Source: Pseudovibrio denitrificans JCM 12308
Lineage (GTDB): Bacteria > Pseudomonadota > Alphaproteobacteria > Rhizobiales > Stappiaceae
DNA length: 64,000 nucleotides
Direction: 5' to 3'
NCBI RefSeq assembly: GCF_001310815.1
Contig: NZ_BAZK01000009.1
Location: forward strand, 62,001-126,000
Shown piece after piece: positions 63,156 through 64,000 of the stretch; position 1 is the stretch's first letter, and each line of letters begins with the position of its first letter. The notes under the pieces are model-generated. The model had not been told where the DNA came from and did no database searches. It saw only the letters and a program-made list of their open reading frames with translations. The translations under genes and the position numbers were made by a program.

Positions 63156-63180
63156 GGCCGGGAGGGACCACCTCCCGGCC
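63156..63180. terminator. Intercistronic hairpin between dctP and dctQ
   Basis: A perfect 10-bp GC-rich stem GGCCGGGAGG/CCTCCCGGCC with a 5-nt loop, 11 bp after the dctP stop. There is no T-run. Same arrangement as in the hexuronate TRAP operon. Confidence 0.65.
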
Positions 63181-63190
63181 GAACGCAGTC

Positions 63191-64000
63191 CTATTTGATC
63201 TGGTATTCGTGTGGCCACTGATAGCCGAGTTCTTTCAGGTTCTTGATGTAAGTTCTGAAGATCTCGGTGCCAGGAGCTCCACGGGAGGTTGCTTCTTCTG
63301 CCTGACGGTTCGGATACTCAGCCAGACCACGAGCCCATTTTGCTTGTTCTTCAACTGGCAGGTTGATGATGTTTGTGCCAGCCGCTTTCAGGTGCTCCAG
63401 CCCTTTCGCATCTGCTTCGTTTGCCAGCTCCGAGGAATGGATTTCATACTCAGCAGAAACTTCGAGGAAGATGTCCTGAACTTCTTTTGGAAGCTTGTTC
63501 CAGCGGTCCAAGTTCATATTGATGGAAAGTGCAGATGGGGACCCGAAGTTCGCCACGGTAAAGTTCGTGCCCACTTCCTGCAGCTTGAAGCCATAGTAAG
63601 GTCCAGGGAAAATAACCAGGCCGTCATAAATGCCTGACTTCAAAGCGTTGTAAGCTTCACCTAGATTGGTCGTAACAGGCGCAACACCAGTACCTTCAAA
63701 CCACAGCAGGTTTGGTCCGCCCGCACCAACCTTCTTGCCCTTCAGGTCTTCAAATTTTTCAAATGGGAAGGTCGTGCCAATACCGTAGTTGCCGTTTGCG
63801 CCAATTGCGAGCAGCTTCTGGTTATATTTTTCTTCGAAAGACTTTGTGAGCCAAGGCACTTCATCAAACGTTGCGCGTACAGCTTTTGTCGCCATAACAG
63901 CGTCGCCAGTCTGGAACGGGAAGTAGAATGGGAAGTTCTGAACAAACAGCTCAGTGATATGAGGGTAATTGATAACGCCAATATCAATCAGACCCTTCTG
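63191..64000 (-). CDS. dctP: TRAP transporter substrate-binding protein (5' end outside window)
   Basis: 269 residues are inside the window; the frame is open to the edge (QKGLIDIGVINYPHITELFV continues into MATKAVRATFDEVPWL). DctP landmarks: KKVGAGGPNLLWFEGTGVAP where the ligand Arg region is altered, LGEAYNALKSGIYDGLVIFP and WNKLPKEVQDIFLE. The N-terminus and signal peptide are not visible. Lead gene of the second TRAP operon; ligand probably a sugar acid by context. Confidence 0.9.
   Translation of the reverse strand, partial: QKGLIDIGVINYPHITELFVQNFPFYFPFQTGDAVMATKAVRATFDEVPWLTKSFEEKYNQKLLAIGANGNYGIGTTFPFEKFEDLKGKKVGAGGPNLLWFEGTGVAPVTTNLGEAYNALKSGIYDGLVIFPGPYYGFKLQEVGTNFTVANFGSPSALSINMNLDRWNKLPKEVQDIFLEVSAEYEIHSSELANEADAKGLEHLKAAGTNIINLPVEEQAKWARGLAEYPNRQAEEATSRGAPGTEIFRTYIKNLKELGYQWPHEYQIK

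Overview
The window looks like the chromosome of a marine, host-associated alphaproteobacterium. The evidence is a PcaQ-type pca operon, three TRAP transporter systems, CatI/CatJ-type CoA-transferase subunits and a Rhodobacterales/Stappiaceae-style tRNA integrase. Pseudovibrio or a close relative is my best guess. This is inferred from gene content and protein style, not from a database search. Six genes carry eight apparent single-base deletions, all of the same sign, so either the assembly has indel errors or several genes are broken.

Region 1 (1-10,251), aromatic acid catabolism. A TRAP substrate-binding protein and pcaQ lie on the minus strand. A plus-strand operon pcaDC-pcaH-pcaG-pcaI-pcaJ-pcaF-pcaB-M20 hydrolase runs divergently and converts protocatechuate to succinyl-CoA and acetyl-CoA. 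The TRAP gene and the pca operon share an identical 20-bp promoter element, which ties uptake to catabolism.

Region 2 (10,461-46,834), a genomic island at tRNA-Phe. A 62-bp direct repeat (10,489-10,550 and 46,773-46,834) contains the 3' part of tRNA-Phe and flanks about 36 kb. The left end has integrase, an excisionase-like protein and a MerR-like protein. The right end has a Rep-like winged-helix protein and a small orphan gene behind a foldable leader. A fragment of a second, related integrase lies outside the right repeat, so an older element probably used the same site. Cargo in order: an RTX protein with a lectin-like C-terminus and its type I exporter; a two-component system; a NADH dehydrogenase-like flavoprotein with a MerR regulator; an AT-rich stretch of stress and regulatory genes (NmrA-like, O-methyltransferase, OsmC, MoaF/SnoaL, adenylate cyclase, two LysR regulators, periplasmic alpha/beta hydrolase); and a full hydroxyproline catabolic locus.

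The hydroxyproline locus (32,513-44,632) holds 4-hydroxyproline 2-epimerase, a Ser/Cys proline-racemase homologue, an ABC amino-acid importer, a D-hydroxyproline dehydrogenase-like flavoprotein, a DapA-family deaminase, an Ldh-family reductase and alpha-ketoglutarate semialdehyde dehydrogenase. Together they take trans-4-hydroxyproline to alpha-ketoglutarate and probably trans-3-hydroxyproline to proline. A GntR regulator and three matching operator-like sites bind the locus together. With the RTX lectin this suggests life on collagen-rich animal tissue (inference).

Region 3 (46,998-64,000), hexuronate and ketogluconate metabolism. A seven-gene minus-strand operon dctP-dctQ-dctM-uxaA-uxaB-uxaC-kdgK is preceded by three UxuR-like operators and a divergent GntR gene. 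A second, frameshifted kdgK follows, then idnO-idnD, a signal-peptide-less sugar-binding-like protein, and another TRAP system cut by the window edge.
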